From Photobacterium aquae (GTDB lineage Bacteria; Pseudomonadota; Gammaproteobacteria; Enterobacterales; Vibrionaceae), in assembly GCF_001029445.1 (NCBI RefSeq), contig NZ_LDOT01000027.1, positions 51,574 to 115,573 of the forward strand: a DNA stretch of 64,000 nt, in the 5' to 3' direction. Below are positions 63,827 to 64,000 of this stretch, piece after piece. Each line of letters opens with the position of its first letter. Position 1 is the first letter of the stretch. The notes under the pieces were generated by a model. The model was not told where the DNA came from. It ran no database searches and saw only the letters and a list, made by a program, of their open reading frames with translations. The position numbers and the translations under genes are program-made.

Positions 63827-64000
63827 ATGCCGTATAAGTTTGAGTTAGATGAAGATTTTGAGTACTTTTTGCAAAAGTTTGGATATCCCTTTGCGACGGT
63901 TGATTGCCGACCAGAAATTGTAGAAAAATTTAGAGGGAAGCTACCGGATAGATTACTGGAATATTGGCAAGAGTATGGTTTTTGTGGTTTTCAACAAGGT
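63827..64000 (+). CDS. Partial GAD-like/DUF1851-type immunity protein (truncated by window end)
   Basis: The first 58 codons start MPYKFELDEDFEYFLQKFGY and continue with PEIVEKFRGKLPDRLLEYWQEYGFCGF, the entry of the GAD-like domain that precedes DUF1851. The Agrobacterium DNase effector Tde1 is neutralised by a DUF1851-type protein (Tdi), so the pairing with an Ntox15-like tip fits. It starts 3 nt after the Rhs stop. The C-terminal half lies outside the window. Confidence 0.75.
   Translation, partial: MPYKFELDEDFEYFLQKFGYPFATVDCRPEIVEKFRGKLPDRLLEYWQEYGFCGFQQG

Overview
The window looks like a chromosomal segment of a marine or aquatic gammaproteobacterium, most likely a member of the Vibrionaceae (Vibrio/Photobacterium/Grimontia type). 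That placement is an inference from the mix of genes: an AcfD/SslE-type M60 lipoprotein, a secreted GH19 chitinase, a mannosylglycerate PTS locus, and a type VI secretion system (T6SS) carrying kinase, phosphatase and FHA genes. No rRNA, tRNA, CRISPR array, insertion sequence or prophage was seen.

Region 1 (about 0.2-6.1 kb) is a divergent mannosylglycerate locus. A GntR/HutC-type repressor (mngR) faces a PTS permease (mngA) and a GH38 alpha-mannosidase (mngB); two inverted repeats in the shared promoter region are operator candidates. Region 2 (6.7-12 kb) is one large lipoprotein with three cadherin-like repeats and an M60 metalloprotease domain. Region 3 (12-30.1 kb) is a mosaic of ordinary single genes. 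It holds a frameshifted EamA transporter divergent from a LysR regulator, the GH19 chitinase, a sugar acetyltransferase, an AraC regulator, an MscS channel, a DEDDh exonuclease, a second EamA transporter, a prpB-prpD pair with no prpC, an FhuF-like reductase, a DUF4239 protein and a universal stress protein. A leucine-rich-repeat protein kinase and a miniature YadA-like outer membrane protein close this region. Two very small ORFs, one of 32 aa and one of 35 aa, are each backed by an intrinsic terminator.

Region 4 (30.5-64 kb, continuing past the window) is a complete T6SS. The kinase (ppkA) is on the minus strand. Divergent from it run fha-tssJ-tssK-tssL-tssM-tagF-pppA, then tssA-tssB-tssC-tssC paralogue-tagJ-tssE-tssF-tssG-clpV, and then hcp-vgrG-PAAR-thiolase-like protein-Rhs-immunity. 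All thirteen core components (TssA-M) are present, plus PAAR, TagF, TagJ and a PpkA/PppA/FHA phospho-signalling set. A second TssC-family sheath protein is also present.

The payload is an Rhs protein whose C-terminal tip carries an Ntox15-like HxxD nuclease motif. It is followed by the start of a GAD-like/DUF1851-type immunity gene cut by the window end. The junction between Rhs core and tip is imperfectly duplicated, as expected after a toxin-tip exchange. Between PAAR and Rhs lies a degenerate thiolase/ketosynthase-fold protein, probably a loading adaptor. By eye the T6SS genes and the Rhs tip are more AT-rich than the mng locus and the Rhs core.
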